Shown piece by piece: positions 1 to 8,403 of a stretch of 64,000 bases of DNA (within the stretch, counting starts at the first letter, position 1; every line of letters begins with the position of its first letter). Position numbers and translations under genes: made by a program. The stretch is from Microbispora amethystogenes. Its GTDB lineage: Bacteria > Actinomycetota > Actinomycetes > Streptosporangiales > Streptosporangiaceae. Location of the stretch: positions 62,001 to 126,000 of the forward strand of contig NZ_BOOB01000021.1 of assembly GCF_016863015.1 (NCBI RefSeq). Reading direction: 5' to 3'. Below the pieces are notes generated by a model, which saw only the letters and a program-made list of their open reading frames with translations, was not told where the DNA came from and made no database searches.

Positions 1-430
1 GAGCCTGTTCGAACACCCTGGCCATCCATGCGAAGGTGGCGTGCGCCTGACGGACGCGAGCGGCCCGTTCGGCGTCGGGGCCGACGAGATCGAGGCCCCG
101 GCGGGTGATGTCGAGGAACGAGGCGATCCCCGCCACCTGCTGCCGCACCACCGCCTGCCAGGCGTCGTCGGCCATCCGGTAGTACATGGTGCGGTCGCCC
201 GGCCGGGTCCTCCAGGTGAGGAATCCCATGCCGGTCAGCAACCGCAGGTTCATGGTCAACGACGCGCGGCTGGCGCCGATGGCGGCGCTGATCTGCCCGG
301 CCGACTGCTCCGGCGGATCGCAGACCATCAGCCAGCCCAGGATCCGCCCGGCGATCGGCGGCACGCCGTCGCGGGCCAGGTGCATGGCGACCTGCTCGGC
401 CCATTCCAGCAGTCGCTCGTCGTCGGCCAC
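1..430 (-). CDS. GbsR/MarR-like winged-helix regulator, partial (C-terminus off the left edge)
   Basis: The reading frame starts at GTG 430-428 and is open to the left edge, giving 143 residues. The start is supported by a GGGAG ribosome site about 5 bases upstream. The N-terminal third reads as a MarR-superfamily winged helix of the GbsR type: WAEQVAMHLARDGVPPIAGRI, then a helix-turn-helix around SAGQISAAIGASRASLTMNL, then a wing containing RPGDRTMYYRM. Family members are DNA-binding repressors, often placed next to transporters or choline/betaine genes. No target gene is visible because the gene leads out of the window. An inverted repeat lies just upstream and may be its own operator. Confidence 0.8.
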   Translation of the reverse strand, partial: MADDERLLEWAEQVAMHLARDGVPPIAGRILGWLMVCDPPEQSAGQISAAIGASRASLTMNLRLLTGMGFLTWRTRPGDRTMYYRMADDAWQAVVRQQVAGIASFLDITRRGLDLVGPDAERAARVRQAHATFAWMARVFEQA

Positions 431-449
431 TGAGACTCCCTGATTTCGT

Positions 450-473
450 GAGTTTCAGTATGAAGTAAAACTC
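450..473. promoter_or_regulatory. Inverted repeat upstream of the GbsR-like gene
   Basis: GAGTTT (450-455) and AAACTC (468-473) form an inverted repeat with a 12-base AT-rich spacer, 20 to 43 bases upstream of the GTG start. The AT content stands out against the surrounding GC-rich DNA. The placement fits an autoregulatory operator over the promoter. This is inferred from position and symmetry only. Confidence 0.4.
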
Positions 474-607
474 ATGTACGCAGCAAGACGGCAAGCTGCC
501 ATGGTGCCGTCTCCTCGCCTTCCGGTACGCCGAGTACCTTGCCGGTTCGCTAACCTTCCGACCAGATCCGCAGGTAAGGTACGGGCGGTTGTGCGGCGGG
601 AAGGCTC

Positions 608-1243
608 GTGGTGAACGACTCGGGCAAACCTCCGGGGGCGGGGCGGACGCGGCGGCGCGGCGCCTCCCTGGAGGAGGCGATCCTGCGCGCCGCGGTGGAC
701 GAGATGCTCGAATCCGGATACGCCGGGCTGACCATGGACAAGGTCGCCGCCCGCGCCGGCACCAACAAGAACGCCATCTACCGCCGCTGGCCCAGCCGTC
801 TCGCACTCGGCGTCGCCGCCTACCGGCGACTGGTCACGGCGGTCCAGCCGCCCGACACCGGGGACCTGCGCGGCGACGTCCTGGAGATGCTGCGCGGGGC
901 CAACCGCCACTGGAGCTCCCCCCTCGGCGCGATCCTGCGCGAGCTGATGTCGGCCGCCGGCGGCGCGCGGGAGTTCCTCACGCAGCTGCCGGAGCAGTCG
1001 GGCGACGCCGCGGCCGCCGCGTGGCTGACCGTCCTGGGCCGGGCGGTCGCGCGCGGCGAGGCGTCCCCCGAGGCGCTCCATCCCCGGGTCGCCACGGTGG
1101 CCGTCGTCCTGCTGCGCAACGAGTTCGTGGTGCGCGGGGTGCCCACCGCGCCCGACGACGTCCTCGTCGAGATCGTCGACGAGGTCTACCTGCCGCTGGT
1201 GCGCGGCCGCGGGTCGGCTCCGGCGCAGGACGTGGTGAAGTAG
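608..1243 (+). CDS. TetR/AcrR family transcriptional regulator
   Basis: A 211-residue protein of normal TetR size. The N-terminal helix-turn-helix spans roughly residues 17-65 and shows the classic pattern: EEAILRAAVDEMLESGYAGL, then TMDKVAARAG, then NKNAIYRRWPSR. The C-terminal ligand domain is unspecific. GTG 608 is used; a second GTG at 611 is possible. The last 58 bases overlap the 3' end of the convergent XRE gene, so the two transcripts are antisense to each other there. The ligand is unknown. The nearest possible target is the GbsR-like gene on the other side of the shared 431-607 promoter region. Confidence 0.88.
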   Translation: MVNDSGKPPGAGRTRRRGASLEEAILRAAVDEMLESGYAGLTMDKVAARAGTNKNAIYRRWPSRLALGVAAYRRLVTAVQPPDTGDLRGDVLEMLRGANRHWSSPLGAILRELMSAAGGAREFLTQLPEQSGDAAAAAWLTVLGRAVARGEASPEALHPRVATVAVVLLRNEFVVRGVPTAPDDVLVEIVDEVYLPLVRGRGSAPAQDVVK

Positions 1244-1986
1244 GCGGCGCTCTCGGCGTCCGACGGGTAGTACGACTCGATCGCGATCTCGTCGAGGGTG
1301 ATGTCCGTCGGGGTGCCGAACGTCGTGGTGGTCGAGAACAGTCGCAGTTCCCGTTCACCGAAGCGGAAGATCATCGGGACGGCGATCTCGGACCCGATCG
1401 CGGGGCTCGCGTCCTCGGAGCCGGGTGCCAGGAGTTCCTCGTACAGGGCGGTGAGCTCGGGGTCGGGAGCCGTGGCGAGCTGACGTCCGATACGGGTACG
1501 CAGGAGCGAGCGCACCTCGGCCAGGTTGACGATCCGGTGAGCGAGCCCGCGCGGGTCCAGTCCCAGCCGCACCATGTTGACCGGCGGCCGTAGCAGGTCG
1601 GGGGCGACGTCCGCGAGGAACGGGTCGATGGCGCGATTGGTCATCACGATGTTCCATCGGCGGTCGATGACCAGCGCCGGGTACGGCTCGTGTGCGCGCA
1701 GCACGCGTGCGATCGCGTCCCAGGCCGCCGACAGGGCGTCCCCGTCGAGCGGCCGCTCGGCGTAGCGGGGCGCGAAGCCGGCGGCGAGCAACAGCACGTT
1801 GCGCTCACGCAACGGCACGTCGAGCTGGTCGGCGAGCCGGAGGACCATGTCGGCGCTCGGGTTGGACCTGCCGGTCTCCACCAGGCTGACGTGCCGGGCC
1901 GAGACGTCGGCGGCGATCGCGAGATCGAGCTGGCTGAGCCGCCGGCGATGCCGCCACTCCCGTAACAGTTCCCCGACCGTGCGCAT
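1186..1986 (-). CDS. XRE-family regulator with MmyB-like ligand domain
   Basis: A 266-residue protein. Residues 1-60 form an XRE helix-turn-helix (LREWRHRRRLSQLDLAIAAD, then VSARHVSLVETGRSNPS). Residues about 95-255 resemble the MmyB-type PAS-like domain, with the family phrases RRWNIVMTNRA and FGERELRLFSTTTTFGTP. Proteins of this layout in actinomycetes usually sit divergently beside a small enzyme or SDR gene and control it. Here the divergent partner is the SnoaL-like gene at 2074, 87 bases away. The start is ATG 1986. The 3' end overlaps the convergent TetR gene. Confidence 0.88.
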   Translation of the reverse strand: MRTVGELLREWRHRRRLSQLDLAIAADVSARHVSLVETGRSNPSADMVLRLADQLDVPLRERNVLLLAAGFAPRYAERPLDGDALSAAWDAIARVLRAHEPYPALVIDRRWNIVMTNRAIDPFLADVAPDLLRPPVNMVRLGLDPRGLAHRIVNLAEVRSLLRTRIGRQLATAPDPELTALYEELLAPGSEDASPAIGSEIAVPMIFRFGERELRLFSTTTTFGTPTDITLDEIAIESYYPSDAESAAYFTTSCAGADPRPRTSGR

Positions 1987-2073
1987 GACCGCCGATGCTA
2001 CTCATCGTGGCGCTGCGCGCCATGAAATGGGAGTTCATCGACACCGTCGCGAGCGGCGGAGACACTGCGTCCC

Positions 2074-2478
2074 GTGACTACGCGGAACACGACCACCGAC
2101 AACAAGAGCATCGTCCAGCGGGCGCTGACGGCACTGGTCGCCACGGGCGACGTCGACGCGCTCGCGCCGTTGCTGAGCGACGACTTCGCCCATCACCGGC
2201 CGGATTCGACCTCGAAGACCAAGACGGAATGGCTCGCCGCCGTACGCGTCGCGCTCGTCCCGCTCGCGGGCATGCGGGTCGAGATCCTGCACGTGCTGGC
2301 CGATGGTGATCACGTCGTGATGCACTCGCGGCGCCGGCTGCCCGGCGCCGGGCCGGGGATCGCGGTCGTCGACATCTGGCGGCTCGACGACGGGCTGATC
2401 GCCGAGGCGTGGGAGATCATCGAGCCGGTGGCCCAGGCGACGGCCAATCTGACGTGGTGGGAATCGGCTGATCAGTGA
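2074..2478 (+). CDS. SnoaL-like / NTF2-fold small protein
   Basis: A 134-residue single-domain protein starting at GTG 2074. The pattern VQRALTALVATGDVDALAPLLSDDF, followed by H-x-P, then a GDHVVMHSR strand and a VVDIWRLDDGLIAEAWE strand, is typical of SnoaL-like polyketide-cyclase-fold proteins (NTF2 superfamily). Members range from aldol-condensing cyclases to binding proteins, so no specific substrate can be given. It is divergent from the XRE/MmyB regulator, the usual regulator-target pairing for this fold. Confidence 0.8.
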   Translation: MTTRNTTTDNKSIVQRALTALVATGDVDALAPLLSDDFAHHRPDSTSKTKTEWLAAVRVALVPLAGMRVEILHVLADGDHVVMHSRRRLPGAGPGIAVVDIWRLDDGLIAEAWEIIEPVAQATANLTWWESADQ

Positions 2479-2516
2479 GCCCCGGGACGCCGGAGGCGGT
2501 GTCCTGACCGACGAAG

Positions 2517-2562
2517 CCCGGGCCGGGGATCGGGAACCATGGTTCGCGATCCCCGGCCCGGG
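2517..2562. terminator. Bidirectional terminator between convergent genes
   Basis: A perfect 16-bp stem (2517-2532 pairing with 2547-2562, arm CCCGGGCCGGGGATCG) encloses a 14-base loop. The loop is itself nearly all palindrome (GAACCATGGTTC at 2534-2545), so the stem continues beyond one mismatch. It lies exactly between the ends of the SnoaL-like gene and the convergent CHAP gene. There is no U-tract, as is common for actinomycete terminators. Confidence 0.85.
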
Positions 2563-2567
2563 TGTCG

Positions 2568-3248
2568 TCAGGAGGCGAGCTCGGCGGGGTAAACCGGGTA
2601 GCCGTACCCGGCGACCTGCCAGGCGGGGCGGGTGCGGGCCTCGACGGCGCCGTTGCCGGTGTTGCCCTCGACGGTGCGGATGGTGCCGTCGCCGTTGTCC
2701 CTGACGACGAAGCCGACGTGCTGGATGTCGCCGATCTTCTTGCTGCCGCTCCAGCTGAAGAACACCACGGCTCCGGGCTTGGGCGTACGGCCCCAGCGGC
2801 CGTGGTCGGCGAACCAGCGGGCGTGCTCCACGGTGTAGGCGTCGGAACCCATCACCGGCTGGATGCCGAGCTGCTCGCCCACCCAGGAGACGAACATGTC
2901 GCACCAGGGGGCGTTCTCGTATTCCTGCAGCGCCCCGCCGTCGCGCGCCAGGGTCTCGCGGGCGCGCGGGCTGGTCATGTACCACTCCTGGAACTTGGTC
3001 CCGCCACCGGCGGAGTTCTCGCTGATGCCGACCTGGCTCGCGGCCAGCTTGATGACGTCCTGGGGGCCGACCTTGGGCAGCCGGGCAGCGATCTCGGTCA
3101 GGGACGGCGCGGCCGCGGCCGCTGCGGCCGGGCCCTTGCCGGAGACCGGGTTGTCCGCCGCCTGCGCGGCGGGCGAGGCGATCGCCACGGCCGAGGCGAG
3201 GACTCCGCCGGCGAGGGCCGTGCGCAGACAGGTCGTGAGGGCGTGCAT
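2568..3248 (-). CDS. Secreted CHAP-domain peptidoglycan hydrolase
   Basis: A 226-residue protein. An N-terminal signal peptide ends near residue 30 (ASPAAQAA), followed by an Ala/Pro linker and a C-terminal CHAP domain (about 75-220). The catalytic Cys is in the ENAPWCDMFVSWV motif, the His in GDIQHVGFVV, and the third polar residue is probably the Asn of EGNTGNG. CHAP enzymes act as endopeptidases or amidases on peptidoglycan outside the membrane. The long leader contains a cyclic di-AMP riboswitch, the classic control of cell-wall hydrolases in actinomycetes, so a role in wall remodelling during growth or germination is likely. The start is ATG 3248. Confidence 0.92.
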   Translation of the reverse strand: MHALTTCLRTALAGGVLASAVAIASPAAQAADNPVSGKGPAAAAAAAPSLTEIAARLPKVGPQDVIKLAASQVGISENSAGGGTKFQEWYMTSPRARETLARDGGALQEYENAPWCDMFVSWVGEQLGIQPVMGSDAYTVEHARWFADHGRWGRTPKPGAVVFFSWSGSKKIGDIQHVGFVVRDNGDGTIRTVEGNTGNGAVEARTRPAWQVAGYGYPVYPAELAS

Positions 3249-3267
3249 GATGGGCGGACTCCCTTTG

Positions 3268-3390
3268 CTTCCATGCCGCCGACCGGGTTAGCTGACGGGT
3301 TCGGGCTGGAAGTCGCCCTACGGCAGGTATGCCGATTCACCCCAGGAAGAGGTTGGGTCCCCGGTTCCGCTTACGCGGATTAGGCGGCCG
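3268..3390 (-). promoter_or_regulatory. Cyclic di-AMP riboswitch (ydaO/yuaA type)
   Basis: Read on the minus strand, the leader carries the conserved blocks of this class in order: GGAACCGGGGACCCAA, then GGGGTGAATC, then GTAGGGC, then CCGAACCCGTCAGCTAACC, then GGTCGGCGGCATGGAAG. A ribosome site and the CHAP start follow within about 25 bases. This class binds cyclic di-AMP and usually switches expression off. Boundaries are approximate; the motif blocks are unmistakable. Confidence 0.93.
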
Positions 3391-3478
3391 GGCGGCAGGC
3401 CGAGATCGGCCGGCCGCGTCGGTGTGAGGTGGGCTTTCTTGACCACTGAGATGAGCAAGTGGGCCCTGAGTTGCCCAA

Positions 3479-3507
3479 AACGTAATAGACACGCCCAAAC
3501 CAGTCAA
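3479..3507 (-). promoter_or_regulatory. Sigma-70 type promoter for the riboswitch-CHAP transcript
   Basis: On the minus strand, TTGACT (3507-3502) and TACGTT (3484-3479) are separated by exactly 17 bases. Transcription would begin near 3472, about 80 bases before the riboswitch core. Confidence 0.6.
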
Positions 3508-4089
3508 GTGATGACAAGTCGGGTTTTACCTGGTGAGATGCCGGACGGGCGGGCGCAAAGAACGGGTTCGCCCGCCCCGCCGGGGATGCCGCGTTCCCCT
3601 TCTTCTCCTCTGCTCACACCTTTGTTCGCTCACAGCGAACGCACCTCGCTCACCTGCGGGTGGAGCCGCTCCTCATGCTGGTGAGATGGCCGGACGCCTG
3701 GGTGAAGTACAACCCGGTCCCATGATCTTCGAGGTGAGCGTTGCCATCGTCGACCGCACCAGCCGGGAGCCGCCCAAGAAGGGCGCCCAGCTGGGCGCTG
3801 CGTGACGGTCGGCGGAGACATGGCGGCGCCGAGCACGTCGCACGAGGCGGCGGCCACGCACCCCGGCGACACACCATAGCCTTGGGGATCGGCCCCAGGG
3901 CGTCGCCGCCTCTTCGCGCGGACGAGGCGGCGCGGCGCCGCCGGCTCGGTGGGGACTTCTCGATCGTCATCCGGCCGGAATCCCGATCACGCCGGCCAGG
4001 CACCGCGCCTGGCGCGGTACGCCTGCGGGGTTACGCGCGGTCACGCGAAGACGATGGTCATCTCCGACACGGCGCACCCCGGGCGGTGG
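3508..4089. other. Non-coding stretch, no gene recognised
   Basis: No open frame here has convincing codon use. A short plus-strand frame beginning at ATG 3721 (27 codons) is the only mildly coding-like piece and could be a remnant. With 5299-5794 it brackets the low-GC orphan gene at 4090. Confidence 0.5.
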
Positions 4090-5298
4090 TCAATCGCAGG
4101 ACGGGTACGGCCATGGGCCGTTCAGGTAGTCGAACATGGCGTTCCAGCTGTAGTACCAGTCCTCCGTGTCGGATTGGCACGCGATGAAGTTGTAACCGAA
4201 ACTGCCCGAGTCGTCGTCGGGGTAATTGGTGAAGAGCGTGCTGTGGAAGACCAGAAACCATTTCGCTCTATTGCCGTTGTGCGCCCAGCACAGGGCTTTC
4301 AGGGTCTGGTCGCCCATGATGCCGGCCTCCTCCAGGTGTTGGAGAGCCGGCCATATCTCAGTCAGATCCCTGGGACGGTCCCAGCCGGAGATGGGCAGAA
4401 AATCTCCGCTGTTCGGTTCGAGAACGACGACCCGGTTTCCCGCGGTGAGCCAGTAGTAGCCGTTGCCGTCGGTCGTGGCGCAGGAGATTCCGTTGGCCCA
4501 GTGGTCTTTCTCTTCCTGACCGAAGTCTCCGCCGTCGATCCGGCCGAGCCCCGCCCAGGTCTCTGTCAGTCTCGACGGCGACCAGGTGATAGAGGTTCCG
4601 TAGCCGTCCGTTCTCGCGCAGTATGGGCCGTTGAACAGCCACCACATCCCGGTGCGGGGGACGAAGGTGCACGTGTCGAGCCCGCTGTCGAACTCCGCAT
4701 GGCCCTTGAGGCAGGGCCATCCATAGGTGCTCCTGAAATCCCGAGGGTTGACGTGCATGGAGTTGCCGTCATACTCCGTGGAGAAGTAGACGGACGACAC
4801 CGAGGACTCGTCCGGATTCGAATTGGTGGCAGTGAAGGCCCAACGCTTGTTGTAGAGGTTGATGGAGTTCACGGTCCACCACCGCAGGCCGTTCACGGGG
4901 TCCGGGGGGTTCCATCCTCCCGGGGGGACGTAGCCCTCGTCCGGCTCTGGCATCACGGCAGGATCGGGGAGGTATCCCTCCAATTTGACCCTTCCGTCCG
5001 ACACGGTGCCCGACACCGCCTTGATCGACTCCGCCTCGGCGTCGATATAGATACTTATCGCCTCGAAGAGCGGCGCGAGTTCTTCGATTGCCTCCATGGA
5101 CGCGTTCAGGAGCTGGTCGAAGAGCTTCTCCATGCCGCCGATCCAGACGACCGCCTGTTTGCTCAGGTGAATGGTGTAGCGAAGGCCGTCCAATTCGGTA
5201 TAGACGTCTCCGCTGATGTCGGCCTTCCCCGTGTCGACCCCCCGGGGGCGCGGGCGGTGCACAAGCGTTCCATCGACAGGTTGATTGGGAAGCGGCAT
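4090..5298 (-). CDS. Orphan 402-residue hypothetical protein, low GC
   Basis: I do not recognise this family. The start at ATG 5298 has a good site (AAGGAGACGCC). There is no signal peptide or membrane segment. Residues 1-30 are Pro/Arg-rich; residues about 30-100 look helical (SKQAVVWIGGMEKLFDQLLN, then MEAIEELAPLF). The rest is rich in Trp, Tyr, Gly, Asn and Asp, with phrases such as RTGMWWLFNGPYC and WPALQHLEEAGIMGDQT and several Cys. It looks beta-rich and ends in SCD. Its base composition and A/T-ending codons are clearly lower in GC than all neighbours, and it is flanked on both sides by non-coding DNA. Acquisition by transfer is likely; the function is unknown. Confidence 0.75.
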   Translation of the reverse strand: MPLPNQPVDGTLVHRPRPRGVDTGKADISGDVYTELDGLRYTIHLSKQAVVWIGGMEKLFDQLLNASMEAIEELAPLFEAISIYIDAEAESIKAVSGTVSDGRVKLEGYLPDPAVMPEPDEGYVPPGGWNPPDPVNGLRWWTVNSINLYNKRWAFTATNSNPDESSVSSVYFSTEYDGNSMHVNPRDFRSTYGWPCLKGHAEFDSGLDTCTFVPRTGMWWLFNGPYCARTDGYGTSITWSPSRLTETWAGLGRIDGGDFGQEEKDHWANGISCATTDGNGYYWLTAGNRVVVLEPNSGDFLPISGWDRPRDLTEIWPALQHLEEAGIMGDQTLKALCWAHNGNRAKWFLVFHSTLFTNYPDDDSGSFGYNFIACQSDTEDWYYSWNAMFDYLNGPWPYPSCD

Positions 5299-5794
5299 GG
5301 CGTCTCCTTCAGGCCGTCACGGACGTGCGCTCGCCGGCGCGCGAGATACGGGAAATCACACAGCTGTCGATACATCGAGTTTATCGAGCGGTGATACGCC
5401 TGTACAAGGGTTCTGCGACGGGCGGCCGAACCTCCGCAAATTCCCACCGGGCATCCCACGCCTTGACATTTCCGCCGCTCAGAGATATGCGCTGGTTTTC
5501 CGGCGGATACTGCGGCTACCCGAGGCCCGAAAATGACGTCTTCCGGCATCGCATTACCGGCCTGATATGCACGCCCGCAACCGGCATCGCCATAAACCCG
5601 GCCCATCCCGCGATCCTCATGCGTCCCGGTAGTTCTCGCCGAAAAGACAACGCTAACCGGCGACGGCCCAGCTCATAGGCGAAATCGCGTCGCGCGGGAT
5701 GCCTCCTCGTGTTCGCGCGACATCCGCATGACGGTCACGGGTGAGGGGTGCTGTCCCTTAAGGGGCCTTGGCGAGTTGGAACACTCCGGTCCCC
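5299..5794. other. Non-coding, relatively AT-rich stretch
   Basis: No supported gene. It must hold the promoter of the orphan gene at 4090-5298 (minus strand) and the 3' end of the histidine kinase transcript. Its composition matches the orphan gene more than the kinase, so it may belong to the same acquired segment. Confidence 0.4.
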
Positions 5795-6997
5795 CTACCT
5801 GGGCAGACGTACGGTGACCGTCAGGCCGCCCTCCGGCCGGGCGCGGGCGTCGGCCGTACCGCCGTGCGCGACTGCGATGGCGCGGACGATGGACAGGCCG
5901 AGCCCGGCGCCGCGGGCCGACCGGATCCGGTCGCCGCCGTGCCGCCGGAACGGCTCGAACAGGTCGCCGACCTCGTACGGCGGCACCGGCGGCCCGGTGT
6001 TCTCCACCGTCAGGCACGCCCCGGCGTCGTCCTCGCGCAGCCGGACCCAGACCTCCCCGTCCCGCACGTTGTACTTGACGGCGTTCTCCAGGAGGTTGAC
6101 CAGGCAGCGTTCCAGGAAGAGCGGGTCGCCGTGCGCGACGGCCGGGCTCAGGTCCTCGTGCACCGTGACCTTCCCCCGGCGCGGGTGCGGGCCGATCTGC
6201 TCCATCGCCGTACGGACGACCTGCCGCAGGTCCACCGGCCTGCGGGTGGTGATCTCCTGCTCCGACTGCGCCAGCATGAGCAGCCCGTCGATCAGCCGCT
6301 CGTACCGGGCGGTGGCGCCCAGCAGCGCCCGGGCCAGCGCCTTGAGGTCCTCCGACGCGGCGGGCTCCTCCAGCGACACCTCCAGCACCGTGCGGTTCAC
6401 CGCCAGCGGGGTGCGCAGTTCGTGGGAGGCGTTGGCGATGAAACGGCGCTGGGCGTCGAAGACCCGGTGCAGCCGGTCGAGCATCGCGTCGAAGGTGTCG
6501 GCCAGCCGCTTGACCTCGTCCTGCGGGCCGCGCAGGGCGATCCGCTCGTGCAGCGTGCTCTCCGACAGCCGCTGCGCGGTCTCGGTCACCCGGTCGAGCG
6601 GGCGCAGCGCGCGGTCGGCCACCAGGTAACCCAGCACCACCGCGACCACCCCGACGAGGATCATCACGATCAGCGACGACCGGAGCACGTCGTTCAGCAC
6701 GTCGGCGGCGCCCTGCTCGACGTCGGTGCGCACGCGGCGCGCGATCACGTCGGCGCCGAGCGCGCCGCCCGGCAGGCTGTCGGCGGGCAGGGCGGCGCCG
6801 GACACCGCGGGGGTGGGGCGCCCGCCGTCGCCCACCTTGTCCACCGCCACGACGAACCGCTGGTTGAGCGCGCGGGCGGTCAGCAGGTGGGTGAACCACA
6901 GCAGCACCGAGCCCGCGACGAAGAACAGCCCGCCGTACAGCAGGGTGAGCCGTGTCCGTAGCCCCAGCCTGCGCCACACCAGCAGGCGGCGGGTCAC
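5795..6997 (-). CDS. Two-component sensor histidine kinase
   Basis: A 400-residue membrane kinase. The first membrane segment is about residues 16-37, followed by a short extracytoplasmic loop of about 70 residues, a second membrane segment at about 108-127, and then HAMP. The phosphoacceptor is His192 in NASHELRTPL, and the HATPase domain shows the N-box LLENAVKYN and the glycine-rich GAGLGLSIVRAI. GTG 6997-6995 is chosen because it overlaps the stop of the response regulator (GTGA), implying translational coupling. The partner regulator is directly upstream. The divergent export unit at 7810 is the probable target, so the sensor likely detects a toxic compound or envelope stress; that is inference. 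Confidence 0.93.
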   Translation of the reverse strand: MTRRLLVWRRLGLRTRLTLLYGGLFFVAGSVLLWFTHLLTARALNQRFVVAVDKVGDGGRPTPAVSGAALPADSLPGGALGADVIARRVRTDVEQGAADVLNDVLRSSLIVMILVGVVAVVLGYLVADRALRPLDRVTETAQRLSESTLHERIALRGPQDEVKRLADTFDAMLDRLHRVFDAQRRFIANASHELRTPLAVNRTVLEVSLEEPAASEDLKALARALLGATARYERLIDGLLMLAQSEQEITTRRPVDLRQVVRTAMEQIGPHPRRGKVTVHEDLSPAVAHGDPLFLERCLVNLLENAVKYNVRDGEVWVRLREDDAGACLTVENTGPPVPPYEVGDLFEPFRRHGGDRIRSARGAGLGLSIVRAIAVAHGGTADARARPEGGLTVTVRLPR

Positions 6998-7647
6998 AGG
7001 CGGTACCCCCGGCCCGGGACGTTCTCGATCACCGGGGGGTCGCCCAGCTTCCTGCGCAGCGAGGTGATGGTGACGCGCAGCACGCCCGTGCCGGCGCCGG
7101 CGTGCTCGTCCCACACGCTCGCGCGCAGCCGCGCCGAGCTGACCAGGCCGCCGCCGGCGCGCATCAGCTCGTGCAGCACGTCGAACTCGCGGCGGCCCAG
7201 CGCCACCTGCCGCCCGTCCCGGGCCACCGTACGGCGGCCCGGGTCGAGCCGGATCCCGGCGCGCTCCAGCACCGGCGGCGCGGCCCGGGGGGCGCGCCGG
7301 GCCAGCGCCCGGACCCGCGCCACCAGCTCGGCGAACACGAAGGGCTTGACCAGGTAGTCGTCGGCGCCCAGGGCCAGGCCGCCGACCCGGTCCCGCACCC
7401 GGCCCGCCGCGGTCAGCATGAGGATCCGGCTCGCGCCGCTCGCCGTGACCAGCTCCCGGCACACCTCGTCCCCGTGGACGTCGGGCAGGTCGCGGTCGAG
7501 CACCACCACGTCGTAGCCGACGTAGGAGGCCAGCTCCAGCGCCTCCCGGCCGTCGTAGGCCACGTCGACCGCGATCGCGTGCAGCCGCAGCCCGCGGGCG
7601 ACGGCGTCGGCCAGTTGTTCCTCGTCCTCGACCACCAGCACCCGCAT
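6994..7647 (-). CDS. OmpR-family response regulator
   Basis: A 217-residue protein. The receiver domain is residues 1-115, with acidic residues Asp8-Glu9, phosphoacceptor Asp51 (VVVLDRDLPDVHG), Thr79 and Lys101 (DDYLVKPF). The C-terminal winged helix (about 125-217) ends in GVLRVTITSLRRKLGDPP and VPGRGYRL. It is transcribed first in the operon with the kinase. It is divergent from the export unit at 7810, with an 8-bp inverted repeat in the intergenic gap that could be its binding site. Confidence 0.94.
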   Translation of the reverse strand: MRVLVVEDEEQLADAVARGLRLHAIAVDVAYDGREALELASYVGYDVVVLDRDLPDVHGDEVCRELVTASGASRILMLTAAGRVRDRVGGLALGADDYLVKPFVFAELVARVRALARRAPRAAPPVLERAGIRLDPGRRTVARDGRQVALGRREFDVLHELMRAGGGLVSSARLRASVWDEHAGAGTGVLRVTITSLRRKLGDPPVIENVPGRGYRL

Positions 7648-7694
7648 CCTCGCCTCCCGCTCGGCACCGACAGTGGCGCACGCGGTGTTAGGCC

Positions 7695-7740
7695 CGGATA
7701 AGCGAAGCCTCCCGGATCACCGGCGGCTCCTCCTTATCCG
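7695..7740. promoter_or_regulatory. Inverted repeat between response regulator and export unit
   Basis: CGGATAAG (7695-7702) and CTTATCCG (7733-7740) form a perfect 8-bp inverted repeat with a 30-base spacer. It lies in the 162-base divergent gap, 48 bases from the regulator start. It is a candidate site for the response regulator or part of a long hairpin in one of the leaders. Confidence 0.4.
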
Positions 7741-7809
7741 TGGTTAGCACCGGCTGCGCTGGAGTTGGGCCCCGTCCCGGGCGAAGGCCCCGGGGGAGGA
7801 GGAACGACC

Positions 7810-8403
7810 ATGCGCCTGCGACCGGCACGCTCACGACCCCTGCGCCCGCGACCCGTACGGACGGGGCTGCGCCTGGCCCTCGCCACAGCTCTCGCGACGA
7901 CTCTCGCGACGGCGGCAGCCTGTGGTGGCGCCCGGGGCGGCGCCTCCGACGGCGCCTCCGACGGCGACGGGATCGCCGCCGCGTCCACGGCCAGGAGCAC
8001 GGCCGGGGCCACGCCGTCCGCCTCGGCGAGCACCGACCTGCGCGAGGCCCAGCTCAAGTTCGCCCAGTGCATGCGGGAACACGGCGTGGACATGCCCGAC
8101 CCCGACGCCTCCGGCCGCGTCCAGATCCGCGGCCGGAAGGGGGAGGAGGCGACGACCCGCGAGGCCATGCGGGCCTGCGAGCACTTCATGAAGAACGCCG
8201 TCGGCGACCGGGCGGGCGCCGACGACCCCCGGGAACGCGACCGGATGCTCAAGTTCGCCCAGTGCATGCGCGAACACGGCATCGACATGGCCGACCCCAA
8301 GCCCGGCGAGGGGCTCCTCGTCAAGGTCAAGCCGGGCCAGGAGAAGACGATGGAAGCGGCGCAGAAGGAGTGCGAGGAGTTCGCGCCGGGGGAGCGGCCG
8401 TGA
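7810..8403 (+). CDS. Secreted protein with duplicated Cys motif (CMREHG repeats)
   Basis: A 197-residue protein. ATG 7810 follows an excellent GGAGGAGGAACGACC site, so the longer upstream frame is not used. A signal sequence (RTGLRLALATALATTLATAAACGG) ends in a Cys that could be a weak lipobox. A low-complexity linker is followed by two copies of a unit of about 55 residues. Each unit begins LKFAQCMREHG then DM-DP and ends with a second Cys in a helix (MRACEHFM; KECEEF). Four Cys in two matched pairs suggest disulfides or metal binding. It overlaps the adaptor gene and is therefore part of the export unit. The biochemical function is unknown; a periplasmic substrate-binding or sensing role is inferred. 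Confidence 0.8.
   Translation: MRLRPARSRPLRPRPVRTGLRLALATALATTLATAAACGGARGGASDGASDGDGIAAASTARSTAGATPSASASTDLREAQLKFAQCMREHGVDMPDPDASGRVQIRGRKGEEATTREAMRACEHFMKNAVGDRAGADDPRERDRMLKFAQCMREHGIDMADPKPGEGLLVKVKPGQEKTMEAAQKECEEFAPGERP

Noticed and set aside
3721-3804. 27-codon frame starting MIFEVSVAIVDRTS
   Set aside because: Too short, with no ribosome site or recognisable family.
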